From: Chromera velia
Taxonomy: Eukaryota; Sar; Chromeraceae
Length of the DNA: 34,097 nt
Direction: 5' to 3'
Assembly: GCA_018398765.1 (NCBI GenBank)
Contig: JAHBMJ010001201.1
Coordinates: 1-34,097, forward strand
This document shows, piece after piece, positions 32,301 to 34,097 of the stretch; the first letter of the stretch is position 1, and every line of letters starts with the position of its first letter. The translations under genes were made by a program, and so were the position numbers. The notes below the pieces were generated by a model. That model did not search any database. It saw nothing but the letters and a program-made list of their open reading frames with translations, and was not told the DNA's origin.

Positions 32301-33143
32301 TGCCATGAAAGATCGGGACCGAGACCCATCAGCTCACCCAGATTGTCCTCAACCCGCCCTGCACTATCAAAAGATGTGGAAGGACGGAAAGCATCGGCTT
32401 GCGAGGGGGGGGATGCGTGTCCAGGTCTGTTTACGTCTGAGGCTCCGACTGACATGGGCGTTCCACTGCCGTCTCCGTCTCCGGGCGCTGATGAAGGGGC
32501 TGTGTGGGGGGCCGAGCTGTAGGGCGCTCCCGCGTGACCACTATCCCCCCCTGCAGTCTTGGCAGGCACAAGGCCGATACCCCCACCCCCCCCTCCAAGG
32601 AAGCCAAAAGCCGATGAGGAAGCAGGGGCAGGTCCCGAGGCCTGTTTGGGTGACTGTGCAGATGGTATAGGCACGGATTCTCGGTGGGAGGTTTCTGAAG
32701 AGTGTCCGAGGGAGGAGGGACCTGCAGGCAAACACACAAAGCAGAGGATAAGGAAAGCATAGCTGTGGATGCGCTGTCTGCACAGCAGTCTCTCCGGTCG
32801 GCTCATTACGAGAGTCTTCGAGCGGCCGGCTCATTGATTCTGCAGTCTCATTCGTATTGATCAAGGACGGCCACGAAGATGCAAATCCAATTGGCCCGAT
32901 TATTCGAGCAGAGGAAGGCAAGAACCGTTGCTGTACTCACTTACCGTCTCCAGCCCTTTTCTTCATGGACATCCCGGAAAACATGGTGGACCCTCCCTGA
33001 GCTTGTGGTCCGGGCTGTGCTCGCTTGGGAGCAGGTGCTTCTTTCTCTTTTGGCTGTTGCTGGGGTGCCGGTTGCTGCGGTTGCGGGGGCGGCTGCTGCG
33101 GCTGCTGACCTCCACCAGAGCTGCCGGAAAGAAACGACCACAT
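24772..33143 (-). CDS. Large coiled-coil protein with terminal FSGMSxKK motifs (13 exons)
   Basis: Predicted exons on the minus strand: 33143-32945, 32721-31523, 31262-31140, 30625-30533, 30277-30083, 29872-29793, 29307-29103, 28792-28506, 28281-28170, 27752-27678, 27302-26540, 26198-26085 and 25691-24772. All junction phases agree and the sum is 4365 nt, 1454 residues. Exon 6 may instead begin at 29863 (same frame). Residues 1-67 are Gln/Pro-rich and contain MFSGMSMKK (54-62). Residues 68-440 are Pro/Ser-rich and disordered, with a poly-Pro run and KPKPPPLPPPRQP, an SH3-type ligand. Residues about 445-930 are a Glu/Arg/Ala-rich coiled-coil rod. Exon 11 ends in an acidic tail. Exon 12 has a UVR-like helix pair (AAAAAEDFGLASDLNDKLED). 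The last exon is acidic and disordered and ends GGLFSGMSLKKKT. No signal peptide or membrane segment is seen, so it is likely cytoplasmic or cytoskeletal/trafficking-related; I do not recognise a named family. Confidence 0.78.
27609..27671. repeat. (CTGT)n microsatellite next to the exon 10 donor
   Basis: The GACA family repeat starts 7 bp inside the intron after exon 10 of the coiled-coil gene (minus-strand donor GTCAGAGAGACAGACAGACA). Confidence 0.9.
29311..29352. repeat. (CA)n microsatellite just upstream of the exon 7 acceptor
   Basis: On the minus strand the intron ends in a GTGT run followed by GCGTGCAG, so a GT repeat takes the place of the usual polypyrimidine tract of exon 7 in the coiled-coil gene. 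Confidence 0.85.
30842..31047. repeat. (GGAA)n microsatellite in the intron after exon 3
   Basis: About 205 bp of AAGG/GGAA units with occasional AGGC and AAAG variants lie between exons 4 and 3 of the coiled-coil gene. The Phe-Leu-Pro-Ser frames here are translated repeat. Confidence 0.9.
31923..31945. repeat. 23-bp poly-G run inside a coding exon
   Basis: An uninterrupted run of 23 G on the plus strand lies in exon 2 of the coiled-coil gene, read as CCC codons within a KPPPPPP stretch. A single-base slip would shift the frame of the remaining ~1100 residues. The true length may be uncertain because sequencing also slips on such runs. Confidence 0.85.
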
Positions 33144-33379
33144 ATCGTGACAGTCCCCTGTGAATGAGCTGCTTTTCTTTTTCTGCGTGCGTGCACAGGC
33201 AACGGAACTGGACCTTTCAAAACCCCTCACAAGCGCCCTTGACACTCCTGCTGATAAGATTTCACAAATTAAGCAAAAGCAATGTCACAGAGGGAGGACC
33301 CCATGCAAATGCCATGCGCTGGTCAGTCAACCTTTAAGTTACGCAGCTAGGATCACGTACATGCAATTATATATATAAA
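33144..33379. promoter_or_regulatory. Putative promoter/5' UTR of the coiled-coil gene
   Basis: 236 bp separate the start codon of the minus-strand coiled-coil gene from element copy 3. There is no ATG in the in-frame upstream stretch. No specific core element can be named. Confidence 0.35.
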
Positions 33380-34097
33380 TTGTAATATCCCTACGGGACA
33401 TGCCGTGGCCCCCAGGGGTGAAATAGGGTGAGAGCACTGAGAGGTGCGTCTATGATCGTGGTACATGCATGCAACAGGTTCCCCTTCCCATATGATGATT
33501 AAGGGTTCCCATATTAATATATGGTGCATGACAAAACCCTCAATCACGGTTGTTGGCTGTGCAAAGGCGTAGCCGCGGTATCTGTAAATGCTGTAGAGGG
33601 CCGGAGACGGCTGAACGGGCTTCAAGATGGTTGAGAAGAAGAAATAAGAAGAGCTCTACTATTAGATACGTTTGCTAATAAGAAAATTAATAACATACAA
33701 GGACTTCGCTAACACATGGTGTTAACGTGAATAAACATGAAAGAAAAAATGAAATTGTAACCGCAGCAATACATTACTGATAAATCTTTAACAACTTATT
33801 TTTGCTTATTAAAAAAAAAATCACAGTGCTCCCCACTTAAATCTACTTACATTTTTATTTTTTATTTACGAAGTCAATATATAAGTCTTTTATATACAAA
33901 CACACATGCTGTAATGTTTCTTTCATTTACTTTCATTTATATTTTGGCCATTCTAGTAGTAGCATAGTAGCATATGTAGTAGCCAAACATTATATACGCC
34001 TTCTATTATCAACTTGCTCTTTTAAATCATCTACCTGTGACTAAGACTGTGAGTTAGTCTATAAAATGTTTGAACACAACGTTATACAAGTCTAAAA
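33380..34097 (+). mobile_element. Unclassified ~3-kb element, copy 3 (truncated by window end)
   Basis: It starts TTGTAATATCCCTACGGGAC, then ATGCCGTGGCCCCC, and follows copy 2 (17941 onward) to the window end. It has a 19-bp extra piece at about 33493-33511 (a partial duplication of TTCCCATAT). About 33380-33720 carries about 17 differences from copy 2, all transitions. From about 33721 to 34091 I see no difference at all. It lies 236 bp upstream of the coiled-coil gene start. Confidence 0.85.

Overview
The window looks like nuclear DNA from a eukaryote with spliceosomal introns. The genes have GT-AG introns with donors GTAAGT, GTGAGT and GTCAGT and acceptors mostly CAG. Intergenic DNA is long and dominated by transposable elements and tetranucleotide microsatellites. 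A photosynthetic alveolate of the chromerid type (for example Chromera) is my best guess. The reasons are an FtsH protease with a signal-peptide-like presequence, GCATGC-type promoter motifs like those bound by ApiAP2 factors in apicomplexans, and WSC/mucin-like secreted proteins. This assignment is inference; no rRNA or marker gene is present to settle it.

Layout. 1-447 is the tail of a Ty1/copia-type polyprotein (RNase H). 448-5010 is gene-poor: purine-rich DNA, (TGAC)n, a short inverted-repeat element (3568-4033) inserted in a (GACA)n array, and a 311-bp tandem unit built on GACA repeats. 5126-5650 (-) is a small single-exon gene for a predicted N-myristoylated protein with a CBM6-like sandwich. 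6425-9136 is a complete but decayed, gag-only LTR retrotransposon with 316-bp LTRs and a 5-bp target duplication. 9493-14483 (-) is a five-exon gene for a secreted Pro-rich/Thr-rich (mucin-like) protein with one WSC domain. 14869-20977 is a ~6.1-kb inverted pair of ~3.04-kb elements of a type I do not recognise, each carrying about 22 degenerate internal repeats. A third, truncated copy runs off the window end at 33380-34097. 21431-23595 (+) is a two-exon FtsH-type AAA+ metalloprotease. 24772-33143 (-) is a 13-exon gene for a 1454-residue coiled-coil protein.

Exon structures were built by hand from splice consensus and reading phase. For all three spliced genes the phases match across every junction and the summed coding length is divisible by three (2061, 3489 and 4365 nt). 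That is good internal support, but it is not transcript evidence.

The genes do not form an obvious pathway: a surface/wall-type secreted mucin, an organelle protease, a structural coiled-coil protein and a small acylated sandwich protein. The most distinctive features are the unclassified inverted element family, whose ends lie in the promoter regions of two of the genes, the matching FSGMSxKK motifs at both termini of the coiled-coil protein, and the modular phase-1 mucin/WSC gene.
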